Below, one piece after another: positions 33,811 through 45,520 of a stretch of DNA of 64,000 nt. Every line of letters begins with the position of its first letter. Position 1 is the stretch's first letter. A program made the translations under genes and the position numbers. The notes beneath the pieces were generated by a model. It did no database searches, was not told the DNA's origin, and worked only from the letters and a program-made list of their open reading frames with translations. This DNA comes from Xiphophorus maculatus (Eukaryota > Chordata > Actinopteri > Cyprinodontiformes > Poeciliidae), in contig NC_036446.1 in NCBI RefSeq assembly GCF_002775205.1, positions 12,243,135-12,307,134 of the forward strand. Direction: 5' to 3'.

Positions 33811-35385
33811 ATGGCTCTGCTGAAGGTTCTGCTGCTGCTGGGGCTGGGTGAGTCGGAAACACTGGACACACTGGACACACTGGAGACACTTCCACTGGTT
33901 CCAGTGAGGCTGCTGCTCTCTGAGACTCTCAAACTTCCTTCTGATTCTGTTTCAGACTGAAATTTCTTTGCATATAAACTGCGATGCTTTTTAATCTTTA
34001 ACTGTTTATCCTTTTTCTGTTCCAGCAGCCATGTTTGCTCCTGATTTCTGAGTAAAGTCCTCCTTTTTCTTCTTCAGGAGTTTCAGTGAACTCAGATGTT
34101 TCTCTGCAGAAGAGAATCATTGGAGGTCAAAACTGTGATGACACAAAGCGTCTTTATCACGTTCGGCTGGAGAGCAGCAATGATACTCATATCACCCGCT
34201 GTGGAGGATCTCTGATCCACCCTCAGTGGATCCTAACTTCAGCTCACTGCTGGAAGGCTGAGCCAGGATGGTAGGAAAGAAACATAAAGACAGTTTTATC
34301 TGCAGATAATCAGGTTTTCTGTCTGTTCATTATAATCTAATATTTTATGCAGGACTAACGTAGCAGTGTTGAAAGTTCATCCACGGACTGCTGGGGAGCA
34401 GAGACAGATTATCCGACAAGCTCCTGTGATTTATAGTCATAATTTCCAGCACCATGACATCATGTTGCTGAAGCTTGAGACACCAGTAACAGATGTCCCA
34501 CTTCCTCGGCTACCAGACCGCAGGTATCGTCTTAGTAGGTAAGTCTTTCTCTGGTCAAAAACATGACTTCAGGTTTTCTTTCTCCACTCCTCCAGTCCTG
34601 CTGCCTCTGCTTCAGCACACCTGACTCAGGTAATCAGCCACCAGCAGAACCAGAACCCGTTTAGCTCAGGTGTGTTGGACCAGAGACATGTAAAGGACGT
34701 AGGAAACACTGAGGACTGGAGGTGGACACTCCTGTGTCAGTGGATGAAGTCCTTCATGGATTTATTTTCTGTTCTTTCATTGTTCTTCATAACAATTAAT
34801 TTACTATATTGTTATCGTGTATTTTTACATTTTATACCTCTTGTGTTTTAGAGGCAGTGTTGTTCAGCTGGCAGGAGAGGGAACAACAACCACCGGCCCC
34901 AACAATCAACGATGTGAGAGAAATATCGAAGTTATGAGAATAAAATCTTTATTTCTGTCTCTACAGAGAGGGTTGAGTTAAAAACATGTTTATGATTCTC
35001 ATGTTTCTCTACAGTAACCCCCGATGCTGCTATTCCACCACATCTTCAATGTGTCAACATGGAAGTTGTTGATGTTTCCCTCTTCATGCCATTAACTGGG
35101 GCTATATTCCGTGCTAAAGCACCGAACAAGGATGTCTGCTATGTAAGTTTGTTTCTTCAATATCTCTCTGCAGCGATTAGAAGACTTTTCTGTTTTACAA
35201 CATAAATAAATATATTGATATAAATTTTTCTACAGGGCGATGATGGTGGAGCAGCGATGCTCAGCGACATGATTTATGGTGTGATTTCTTTTGGTGGAGC
35301 ATACTACGCATGTCAGAGACCTGCTACAATCTTGGATGTGTGTGAATACAAGGACTGGATTAAAAGTATTACTGGGCGTCAATAA
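33811..35385 (+). CDS. Secreted trypsin-like serine protease homologue A, catalytic Ser replaced by Asp
   Basis: Six exons, 33811-33847, 34078-34270, 34353-34538, 34852-34913, 35015-35142 and 35236-35385, give 251 aa. A hydrophobic signal peptide (MALLKVLLLLGLG) is followed by a short propeptide and the activation site QKR/IIGG (Arg25-Ile26). The chymotrypsin fold is evident: CGGSLIHPQWIL, TSAHC (catalytic His69), HDIMLLKL (Asp112), then VCYGDDGGAAM, where Asp205 stands in for the catalytic Ser; Asp199 keeps the trypsin S1 position. SGWG is replaced by AGEG. The cysteine at the chymotrypsin C128 position is Arg133, although its partner (DVCEY) remains. One N-glycosylation sequon, Asn47-Asp-Thr. 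AATAAA at 35403-35408. Predicted to be secreted and non-catalytic; role unknown. Tandem paralogues start at 41132 and 47318. Confidence 0.85.
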
Positions 35386-35676
35386 AACAGAAACAATTAT
35401 GAAATAAAATTCTCATCAAATTTCCTTTCACATATAATTTTATAATTGTATCTTCATTAATGTTGCAAGTGAATAGAATAAATTCATAGTTTTGTTTTTC
35501 TCACCTGATCTTGACCTCCCTAATGGAGCTTTCTCTGCATCAGAAATGAAAAATAAATCAATAAATGCATGAAAAAGAAACATTTCCTGGCTGATTGTCT
35601 TTACATTCATGGTTCAGTTTGTTCAGTTGATATTTTCCCTGAACTGAGTCTAAAAACGTGACGAGTTTTTATTCAC

Positions 35677-35862
35677 ATGAAGAGGAACACCAGAAGTAAA
35701 TTATTTATTCAGTTTTTGTCTTTATTTTACATCAAAAATGAACATGCAGCATCTAAACTCTGCAGCTCTGGAGTTACTCTTCCTGATTTAGTTCTAGAGA
35801 ACTTTAAACTCCAACAAGACCAAAGAGCTGTGCACAAAAATAATGAAACAGAAGTCACATAA
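35677..35862 (+). other. Duplicated open frame of 61 codons downstream of gene A
   Basis: An uninterrupted frame starting MKRNTRSKLFIQFLSLF, present at the same place in copies B (43274-43459) and C (49177-49362). No domain, no signal peptide and no splice evidence. Probably a passenger of the segmental duplication; recorded because the frame is open in all three copies. Confidence 0.25.
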
Positions 35863-36110
35863 TACAATTAACAAATAATAAAATCCTAATAATTTAAAAA
35901 TAATCATCACATTTTTAATAAAGATACAAGAAATAAAACGTTAAATAATTAAAATCATTTTAAAAGTCAATATATGGAATGAAAGAAGTTTTAAGAAAAT
36001 ATTTAAAAACAGGTAAAACTAATAAATATGTTCATTATGTAAAAATTGTAGAAAAATGTAAATAATTTACCAAAGAGAGACAGAAAATTCCAGCAAGAGC
36101 TGCAGGAATA

Positions 36111-36276
36111 GGGGCATTGTGTGGCGCATTGCATGGAGCAGTGCTTAGGGCGGCGCCTCACATATAGAGACTGTAGACCGAGGTGGTCTAGAGACCGACT
36201 CCTGTCCTCGGTTATTTTGGCCCATTCCTCACTCCCCCACTTCCCTCTTGCTGCCACTTCTTGTCGGAACACAACT
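36111..36276 (+). mobile_element. tRNA-derived SINE, 3'-truncated
   Basis: GTGTGGCGCATTGC..., CAGTGCTTAGGGCGGCGCC and CACTTCCCTCTTGCTGCC match the fuller copy at 49828-50004, including the 5' flank, so the insertion predates the A/C duplication. The tail (AATAAAGGCAACTAGTGCC) is missing here, cut by LINE sequence. Confidence 0.65.
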
Positions 36277-36277
36277 T

Positions 36278-37330
36278 CAAATTAACACATTTATAAATGA
36301 AAGTTCACAATTATTCAAAGTAAATAAAACACCTTCATAATCCCAAATATTCTGAAAAATATTTAGTTCATCCATTCTTAGATAATATTTATATTCTAAC
36401 ATAACTCTTGCTCTAACCAAACTCTTAAAGACCTTTACACAATCAGTATTCTGTTCATTATTGATTTAAAATTTTCTACTCAAATAAATTGGAAGCTTTG
36501 CTTGACTAAGAAAAAAATTTAACAACCGTCCAATTTTCTTCTTTCTTTTGCCATATAAAAAAACCCAAAATAAAAGTCTGTTCTGTGAAATTTTCTCGAA
36601 ATAATTTCCAAATATCTCTTAGTAATGTAAATACATCCATTATTCTGAAACATTGTACAAAACAATGAAAGATAGTTTCTCTTAATAAACAAAAGGCACA
36701 TTCATCTGAAACAGCAGGATTATTAGTAGAAACAAAAGCATTAACCACAGTAGCACCATGCAAAATTCTCCATTGTAAATCACCAACACTTTTAGTCAAT
36801 GGTGGCTTATAAACAACCCTCATACAGGTCTGACCTCAAAACCAACTTCAAAGAAATCTCTCCAAGGAGTATCTCTTTAATCTTTTATTTTACTTTGTTC
36901 AAAGCCTGAACACATTTCATATATATTATCTTTCCATTTACAGAATCCTACTGAAGTTCTTTCTCCAACACTAATTTTTTGAGCTCCCTCCCCAGCTGCA
37001 TCCACTGAAGCTCCATTGACAGTATCCGCTGATGTCCCTGGCTCTGGGTTTTTGTTAACCTGAGCAGTTTCTTTTTTAACCTTTTCAGGGCAATTACGAA
37101 CTGAATAGCCCTCCTGGTTGCATCTAAAACACCTCATAGCTTCCGCTGTCGCAATAATAGTGTAATCAAAGCAGTCAACCTTAAATTTCATCACTATGCT
37201 CATTTCCTCAATATCATTTTTGAGAATCATAAACACTTATTGCTGACACGATCTGACTGTGGCATGACAATTCCTTCAGCAAACACATCATCGCTGTTGA
37301 AATGTGGCAAATTAGACAAGATGATCTTTT
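36278..37330 (-). mobile_element. Tx1/L1-like LINE fragments, minus strand, internally deleted
   Basis: On the minus strand, 37236 to 36877 encodes an ORF1-like protein with a CCHC knuckle (CFRCNQEGYSVRNC). 36823 to 36506 then encodes the C-terminal region of a LINE reverse transcriptase protein (KSVGDLQWRILHGATVVNAF, CAFCLLRETIFHCFVQC). The frame carries on with breaks towards 36278 (VRARVMLEYKYYLRMDE...). Endonuclease and reverse transcriptase are missing between the two parts, so it is a dead, deleted copy. Its C-terminus differs from that of the plus-strand element next to it, so they are different families. Confidence 0.7.
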
Positions 37331-37599
37331 ATGCAGGGTTCATTAAAGGGAAAACAGTAGTTTGAGTATTTCTCAAAACAATCCCCCTCTCAACTATACT
37401 GTTCACCTAGTCAATAGAGTCCAAAACCAAAACCACCGCATTATTCATCCTGGACGCCGCCTTCACACTTTCACACCCGACAAGTTCCCCAACAGCCAAA
37501 CCACACTCCTCAACCAAAAATCCACTATGTTTAATAAATTGAAAGACTCCCCAAGACCAGTAAGTCATATTTATCTACCTGATTGAGAACACTTGCAAC

Positions 37600-40500
37600 A
37601 TTAATGTGACTTAAAAAGATATGGGAATCAGAATTAAACAATTGTTTCTCAGAGGAAGAGTGGGGTGCAGTAGTCAAACAAATGTTAAAGCCCATAAGGG
37701 ATACGTTTCAAACAAATGATACTGAGCTGAAAAAAACAACTGTTGCTCCTAAGAGCAGAATATGATAAACAGTCCAGTTTCAGAGCTGAATCCAGTCTCT
37801 TAAGATTAAAATAAAACTTCTACAAAGGGACAAAGCTGGAAAACTTCTAGCTTGGCAAATCAAACAGCTTGAAGCAACAACAGCGATCACATCAATCGTA
37901 ACACAGTATAAAACTCTAATAGATCCAAGGGATATTAATAATGCTTTAAAGATTATTATCAGAAATTATACAATACTCAAAGAAATTTAGACCAAATGGA
38001 ATTAGATAAGTTAGTGAATAGGCTACATATCCCTGTCATTGCAGATGATTATAGAGTTGACTTAAATATAGAAATAAATAAAGAGGAATTAGCACAGGCC
38101 ATTGATGAAATGAGATCTGGTAAGCAAGCAGGACCTGATGGTATCCCCATTGACCTTTATAAAAAATTTAAAGATAAATTGTTGTCACCCCTTCTTTATA
38201 TGTTTATGGAGTCATTTAAAAATGGCAGCCTGCCTCCCTCTCAGAATCAGGCCCTAATTATTCTGCTGCCAAAACCAGGTAAAACCCCTAATAAGTGTGA
38301 AAACTTGAGACCTATCAGTCTACTTAATTCTGATCTCAAAATCATTTGTAAACTATTGGCAAAATGGCTGCAAAGAATTCTACCAGGCATAATAAATAAG
38401 GATCAAAACGGGTTTATAGTTGGGAGGCAAGGGTATCACAATATTAAAAGGGTCCTGAATATTATCTGGCTCAGAAAGAACGCTAATGATACAACTCTTC
38501 TTTCATTGGACATGGAACAGGCTTTTGATAGGGTTGAATGGCCCTATCTTTTTAGCATATTGAAAGGTTGGGTTGTGGCAGTAGCTTTATTAAATGAATT
38601 AAAATATTATATAATAATCCAACTGTAGAAATAATCTCAAACTAAATATTTTCAAGGGTGATTCAAATCAGGAAGGGTTGTCACTAGGAATGCCCTCTCT
38701 CCCTTACTATTCACACTAGCAATTGAGCCATTGGCATCAGCTATTCGCCTGCATCCACAGATCCCCGGGATCACGGTGGGCCCCACAGAACACAAAATCT
38801 GTCTATTCACGGACGACGTCATTTTATTTCTAACAGATCTGAAACAGTCAATTCTGGCGGTGATGGAAGTGATCCAGGAATTTGGGAGAGTCTCAGGTTA
38901 CAAAGTAAATAATACAAAATCTTCTATTCCGTATTAAATGTAGGTGAAAGGACTAATCCCATCAGTGAGGTTATGCAATTTAAAGTAATGGAACATTTTG
39001 AATATCTGGGTGTCCAGATTTTCCCGGAACTACATCAGGTTGTCAAATCTAATTACAAACCCCCAATGAAAACAATAGCTGCCTCAACATCCCTGCTGAT
39101 ATCCCTATTGGGAAGAGTTAATGTACTGAAAATGAGTATACTACCAAAGCTATTATACCTTTTTGATAGTATTCCCCTGCCGCCTCCTCCTGAATTATTC
39201 ATTTGGCTAAAAAAAACATTTTGGGCTTTATGTGGAACAATGGAAAGTCTAGGTTACGCCTCTCTTTGCTTTATTTACAATTTGAAAGAGGGGGGTTAAA
39301 GTGCCCCAACTTTAAATTTTACTATTGGGCCACACAATTAAGGACTATGATGTTTTATTTTGCAGATAAAGATAATCCTCACTGGGTAGAAATGGAGTCC
39401 CATAACTTAAGTTTAGCTCTTCCATTATTCATATACTCCGACACTCCAACGAAGTTACAGAAATATACTACAAATCCTATTCTGAAAAATATGATTAGAA
39501 TCTGGCAGGATTTTAGAAAATACCTCGCGGAGCCAAATAGCATGTTCCAATTTGGTCCAATATGGGGTAATCGGCTGATTGCTCCAGGTAAGGCAGATGG
39601 AACATTTAAGCTCTGGGCATTGCAAGGCTTAAAAAATATTGGTGACCTTTACCTATCAAATTTTGATATATTTTTTGTCATTTGGAGAGTTACAAAACAA
39701 GAGTTCAAGCTAGATAAAAAGCATTATTTCAAATTTCTTCAATTGAGAAGTTTTGTCAAAGCAAATTACAGTAATCTTAACAAGCCTCCCCTTATATTGC
39801 TTGAAAAATTAAAGATTCGGAATAAATCAAGAAAGGGCATCATTTCAGACTTTTATAATGTGCTGATAATAAGCTTATGAACTGGAATATGGACCTATCA
39901 TCAAATATCAGTGAACAGGATTGGGAAAGGGCTTGCAATAAAACCCACACAATGTCTATAAATAGCCGTCTTAGAATTCTACAATTTAAATGGTTAATGC
40001 GTGTATATGTTGCCCCTGTGCACTTAAATAAATACAATAATAACATCCCAGATCTTTGCGTAAAGTGTAATTCTAAAGGGACTCTAATACACTGCATGTG
40101 GGAATGCAGACAAATCAAAGCTTTTTGGACAGAGGTGAAAGATATCATTGAAAAAATTCTCTCAAAGCAAATATCACTGGATCCTAAATTGTTCCTGTTA
40201 GCTTTATACCCTGAGAAGCATAACTTTAGTAAATCAGAATGTACTTTTATAGATATAAGCTCATTATCTGAAAGAAATTATTGCTTTGGCTTGGAAAAAT
40301 GCCAACAGAGCTATAGTGCCATGCAGTAGATAAAGCAGATGTCGTCTAATTTGCCGCTAGAAAGAATAACATATATTAGGAAATATAAACAATGTCTTTA
40401 TGAGAGGCTTTGGGGTCCTTTCAATAATTTTAAGGACTTAGACTTGGCAGAGGGTTTGTTTGAGTTTTGATTTGCTGGAACTTGCGGTGTGCCATGCTTA

Positions 40501-40739
40501 ATAGAAGTGTACAATTATATCTAACCTGGTTGTAATTTGATTGAATATCCCTGTTTTTGAGAAGCTGTTTTTTGTTCTTATGACTGTTTTTTTCCTTCTT
40601 TCTTTTTAATTTCCCTGATATGAGAAAGAGTAGTTGCTGTCATGTCATGTAATGGCTACAGGGAAATCTTGTTCAGATGGTTACATGATTGTATTTCTAA
40701 AGTGGAAAATTTCAATAAAAATATTTTGGTAAAAAAAAA
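37600..40739 (+). mobile_element. 5'-truncated L1/Tx1-clade LINE with disrupted reverse transcriptase
   Basis: From 37996 a frame shows the reverse transcriptase start region ([58 protein letters not shown]). It is then broken by a stop at 38626-38628 and by frame changes. The FTDDVILFL box lies at about 38805-38830; family members usually have FADD. The C-terminal part (39203-40329, with CVKCNSKGTLIHCMWEC) is split in two frames. Coding before 37996 is broken up, and similarity fades before about 37600. The 3' end has AATAAA and an A-tail at 40731-40739. It cannot mobilise itself. Confidence 0.75.
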
Positions 40740-41036
40740 CATCAATCTGAAAACAAGGATGAGAAAATTACCACTTATTTTTAGTCTATTTTTGTAGTTC
40801 AAATTTCTCAGTTCACTTGAGATAAGGAAAAACTGAGCTTCTTGTTTTGAATCAATTCCTCAATATTAATGAAAAAGTTTTGTTTCATTGGTTGATTATT
40901 TAAGTTATAAGAGGGGAAAATGTTTGGATATTAGTGAAATAATCTGTCAATGGAACAAAAACTCTTCAAGTTTCTTTAAAACAATGAGATGTTAAAGTTC
41001 CTCTGTATGCAGATGAGAGCATCAATCAGTTTCTGT

Positions 41037-41131
41037 TCTGTGATTGGTGGCTTTCTTTCTAGCAGGAAGTTGTGAAAAGAGTTTAAAAGCTGCTGCAGGA
41101 CTGCAGACATTCACAGGAAGCTGGACCAGCA
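41037..41131 (+). promoter_or_regulatory. Core promoter of protease homologue B
   Basis: ATTGG at 41043-41047, AGCAGGAAGT and TATA-like TTTAAAAG at 41082-41089, with the same 39- and 50-bp spacing as gene A. Confidence 0.55.
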
Positions 41132-42972
41132 ATGGCTCTGCTGAAGGTTCTGCTGCTGCTGGGGCTGGGTGAGTCGGAGACACTTCCACTGGTTCCAGTG
41201 AGGCTGCTGCTCTCTGTGACTCTCAAACTTCCCTCTGATTCTGTTTCAGACTGAAACTTCTTTGCATATAAACTGTGATGCTTTTTAATCTTTAACTGTT
41301 TATCCGTTTTCTGTTCCAGCAGCCATGTTTGCTCCTGATTTCTGAGTAAAGTCCTCCTGTTTCTTCTTCAGGTGTTTCAGTGAACTCAGATGTTTCTCTG
41401 CAGAAGAGAATCATTGGAGGTCAAAACTGTCCTGACACGGAGCGTCTTTATCATGTTCGGCTGGAGAACATCAAGGGTAATGAAAAAATCCGCTGTGGAG
41501 GATCTCTGATCCACCCTCAGTGGATCCTGACTGCAGCTCACTGCTGGAAGTTGGAGCCAGGATGGTAGGAAAGAAACATGAAGACAGTTTTATCTGCAGA
41601 TTATCAGGTTTTCTGTCTGTTCATTATAATCTAACCTTTTCTGCAGGACTAACATAGCAGTGTTAAAAGTTCATCCACGGACTGTTATGCTGCAGTATCG
41701 GGTAATCCGACCCACTCCTGTGATTTACGACCCGGGCCATGACATCATGTTGCTGAAGCTTCAGACACCAGTAACAGATGTCCCAGTTGCTCGGCTACCA
41801 GACTGCAGTTATCGTCTTAAAGCGTAAGTCTTTCTCTGATCAAAAACATGACTTCAGGTTTTCTGTCTTCACTCCTCCAGTCCTGCTGCCTCTGCTTTCA
41901 GCACACCTGAGTCAGGTAATCAGGCAACCAGCAGAACCAGAACCCGTTTAGCTCAGGTGTGTTGGACCAGAGACATGTAAAGGACACAGAACACACTGAG
42001 GACTGGAGGTGGACACTCCTGTGTCAATGGATGAAGCCCTTCATGGATTCATTTTCTGTTCTGTCAGGTTTTGCGGTGTGAGTGGTGGTGAGGCAGAGGC
42101 AGCAAACCCAGGTAGCGATAAAGTAGATGATTTAATAAGATGCAAATTCAAAAGTCCAGAACACAGAAGCAGAGAGCAATGATCACTACAGGTGACAACT
42201 GAAAACTAGATAGACACGACAAGGAACAAAGAACACAGGTGGGGTTAAATACAGAGAGTAATCAAGGAGACAAGAAACACCTGGAAACGATCAAGGGGAG
42301 ACAGGACAACACGGAGACTCAGAGACACAGAAACTCAAAATAAACACAGATAAGGAACAGAGCCCGACACTTTAATTGTTCTTCATAACAATTAATTTTC
42401 TACTTTGTATTTTTACATTTTATTCTTATTGTGTTTTAGATTTGATACAGTTCAGCTGGCAGGAGAGGGCGCAACGACAACCGGCCCCAATAATCAGCGA
42501 TGTGAGAGAAATATTGAAGTTATGAGAATAAAATCTTCGTTTCTGTCTCTACAGAGAAGGTTGAGGGAAGAACAAGTTAATGATTCTCTTGTTTCTCTGC
42601 AGTAACCCCCCCGCTGCTATTCCAGCACATCTTCAGTGTGTCAACATGAAAGTTGTTGGTGTTTCCCTCTTCAAGCACAGTCATGGGTTTATATTCCATG
42701 CTGAGGCACCGAACAAGGATGTCTGCTATGTAAGTTTGTTTCTTGAATATCTCTCTGCAGTGATTAGAAGACTTTTCTGTTTTACAACATAACTAAATAT
42801 ATTGATACAAATATTTCTACAGGGTGACACTGGTGGAGCAGCGATGTACAACGACAAGATTTATGGTGTGATTTCTTTTGGTGAAGAACGCTATGCATGT
42901 CAGAGACCAGCCTCAATTTTGGATGTGTGTGAATACAAGAGGTGGATAAGAAGAAGAACTGGTCTTCAATAA
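41132..42972 (+). pseudogene. Serine protease homologue B, catalytic Ser replaced by Thr, frameshift in exon 5
   Basis: Exons 41132-41168, 41372-41564, 41647-41823, 42440-42501, 42603-42729 and 42823-42972 match those of A and C. Signal peptide and activation site QKR/IIGG are intact, His is in TAAHC, Asp in HDIMLLKL, and the Ser region reads VCYGDTGGAAM with Thr. In exon 5 a C7 run replaces C5-GAT, so the exon is 127 nt instead of 128. The frame shifts and stops within about 16 codons, before the last exon. An acceptor-like TATTCCAG inside the exon (ending about 42625) would restore the frame and drop about eight residues. The cysteine at the C128 position is kept (RLPDCS). Intron 3 carries a private insertion (42062-42369). 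Either a pseudogene, a splice-rescued gene or an assembly error in a homopolymer. Confidence 0.75.
42062..42369. mobile_element. Insertion in intron 3 of protease B
   Basis: Absent from A and C. It begins TGTCAGG and ends CCCGACA, with the interior word AACACAGGTGGGGTTAAATA also found near 50230-50250 in copy C's 3' flank. Unclassified interspersed repeat; the inverted TGTC/GACA ends suggest an LTR or DNA-element end, but no clear target duplication was found. Confidence 0.5.
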
Positions 42973-43459
42973 AAATACATAAACTATCATGAAATAAAAT
43001 CCTTATAACATTTTCTTTCACATGTAATTTTATCTTCATCAGTTTGATCCACATGTTTGTAGAATTTGAATAAATCAATAGTTTAGTTTTTTTTCACCTG
43101 ATCTTGACCTCCCTAATGGAGCTTTCTCTTCACCTCAGAAATGAAAAATAAATCAATAAATGAATGAAAAAGAAACATTTCTTGGCTGATCATCTTTATA
43201 TTCATGGTTCAGTTTGTTCATTTGATATTTTCCCTGAACTGAGTCTAAAAACGTGACATGAGTTTTAAATCACATGAAGAGGAACACCAGAAGTAATTTA
43301 TTTATTCAGTTTTTGTCTTTATTTTACATCAGAAATGAACATGCAGCATCTAAACTCTGCAGCTCTGGAGTTACTCTTCCTGATTTATTTCTAGAGAACT
43401 TTAAACTGCAACAGGACCAAAGAGCTGTGCAGAAAATTAATGAAACAGAAGTAACATAA

Positions 43460-44860
43460 TACACTTTGCAAATAATAAAATCCTAATAATTTAAAAATAA
43501 ACATTTTTAATAGAGATACAAAGAAATAAAAAGCTAAATAATTAAAAACATTTTAAAAGTCAATCTGGAATGAAAGACGTTCTAAGAAAATATTTAAAAA
43601 CACGTCAAACTAATTAATGGTAGCTTCTGGTTGCCACAAATTTGACATAAAAATTATTGAAAACGTTCCTGTTTTGCAGTTAAAGTGTCATTGCTGATTT
43701 ATAATTTTTAAATTTAGAATGATTTGTTGTGTTACATAAAGCTATAAAAAAGAATTATCTTAAACACATTAAGAGAAACATTAAAATCTAAATTACATGG
43801 TAATAATGTAAAACTTTTCAGAAATTACAATTTGATTTTCAAAAATTTATACATGACAGAAGTTCTTTGTAAATTTTATAGCACATCTGGAATACAAGTT
43901 TTTATTTGAAATTATACACAAACATCTGATCCCCACAAACTCTTTTTTTCGCACATTAATAAGTTGTCTGACAGTCATAGCACACCATTCAAAATGTGTA
44001 ACCAAACAGCACAGGTCATTGAACCTGAAATGACATCATAAAGCTTATTAATATGCTATTTACGAATATATATACACACACACACTACCATAAAAGAGGA
44101 CAGATTGATGGGGAGCACAGGTAGTCAGAACAACAATCAAGACGATTCTTTGCATTTTACAAAATAAACTTCCTAATTAAATCCAAAATGCACTATTTAT
44201 TCTTAATTTTTTTCTCCCTCTTCTGAATGGATTAAATAAAATTTAACAACATTGTCATTCTCAAAAGACGACTGCTACAGTTTTAGATTGATAATCTAAA
44301 ACTGTCCCAACCATTTTTTGGGCTCCAGGATGTCTGGAGGCCCCTACCAGCAGCTACTGAATTTTCTTTTTCTTGATTTCTCAGTCTTATAATTCTAGAT
44401 CTCAGAGGTGCTAACATAGAAAAATGACATAGAGTTAACCCCTCTGAGCTTTTTTGATCTTTAAAGCAGGCTGCAGCCAAGTTGTTATAGAGGATAAACA
44501 GTCAGATATTATTAGGGTTTATTTAGTAAAATAGAAGTAAATTTACTTATTTCATAACTTCATAACCAGAGACCTTCTCTCCTCTGGTCTGTTTAACAAC
44601 TTCAGTCTCAGATCAGCTCAGCCCTCCAGGACTGTCAGCAGCAGAAACAGCAACATTAAACCTATCAGGGAAACATAAACTGCATTTGCTTTGCATTGTC
44701 CCCAAATGATGACAATGATATAGTATGATCTGATTAAATATTAGATTCTTGACTAATATGGGTTGTTGCTATGTTGTTGTACGATGTTTTAAGATATTTT
44801 TCAATGTTCTGCGTTTTAACTATGAGCCCCCGCCCCTCCACAGGTCTCTGCATGGCCCTG
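43460..44860. other. Gene-free 3' flank of copy B and junction to copy C
   Basis: AT-rich duplicated flank to about 44200, then unique sequence until copy C homology starts near 44860 (GTCAGCGTGCAGC). No exon supported; the minus-strand open frame at 44283-44480 has no motif. Confidence 0.45.
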
Positions 44861-45391
44861 TGTCAGCGTGCAGCCGTGTACATGTCAGCAGATAAAACAG
44901 AGAAAAGACAAAGAGTCCTTTTGTCCATAACAGAGTGTTCCTTATGAATTTCTTGTAACATTTCTTGTCTATAAGTTCACAAGATTCATAGTTTCTTTTA
45001 CAAAGGACATTTTAGTTCCATTAGTCTTGTTGTTTTTCACAATGTATCATCAGGACTTTTTTTCTTTTTTTAGTATTTATGTTTGTCCTAAACTTGATCT
45101 TTGTTAGCACATTAGCTCCACTTTATGCCAAACTAACTTTTAGCCACATAAAACAGATGGTTTTTTTCAATTAGCGGATGACTATGTAATCATGTCTCTA
45201 ATTAGTCAAATCACAGACTGTTACTCCCCAGGTTGTCTTGTTACTCCACGCCACTGATACTCATCCCTTCTCCCTGGTTTCCTCACGGTTTCTTTGTGTC
45301 TCTGGTTTGGGTTTATTTCTGTTTGTTGGACTTTGAATTTTTTTGTAAGTTTGATTGTTAATTAAATCTACAACAGAACTTTTACGTCTCT

Positions 45392-45520
45392 GTGGCGGCG
45401 ACCTGTTCTACGTGTACCCTGCATGTTGCCCTCGAAATATCTTGCTGGAGATAGGCAACGGCATCTGTCCTGACCCCACTGGAGACAAGAGTGTAAGAAA
45501 ATGGATGGCTGGCTAGCATG
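45392..45520 (+). mobile_element. Fish LINE/SINE 3'-tail repeat
   Basis: GGCGGCGACCTGTTCTACG, GTGTACCCTGCATGTTGCCC, GGAGATAGGCAACGGCA and ending in AAAATGGATGGCTGG. It matches the common fish repeat tail with GATAGGC and a terminal ATGG microsatellite. Confidence 0.65.

Larger units (their letters stand above)
31250..36276 (+). repeat. Segmental duplication, copy A
   Basis: Upstream flank (GTCAGCGTGCAGC, AGATAAAACAG, CAAAGAGTCCTTTTGTCCAT), protease gene and downstream flank match copy C (44860-51270); the gene with its nearer flanks matches copy B (40740-44200). Copy A has a private insertion of about 1.2 kb (about 31.8-33.07 kb) and ends in a truncated SINE followed by LINE fragments. Confidence 0.8.
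40740..44200 (+). repeat. Segmental duplication, copy B
   Basis: Begins immediately at the LINE A-tail with ACATCAATCTGAAAACAAGG, matching A (33288) and C (46155), and runs through protease gene B and its downstream flank to about 44200. It lacks the SINE and the upstream part of the unit. The far 3' part (CAACAATCAAG.C.ATTCTTTGCATTTTAC) recurs at 51205-51240 in copy C. Confidence 0.75.

Noticed and set aside
37362-37586. Open frame before the plus-strand LINE
   Set aside because: No endonuclease motif could be recognised; too short and degenerate to call LINE coding sequence.
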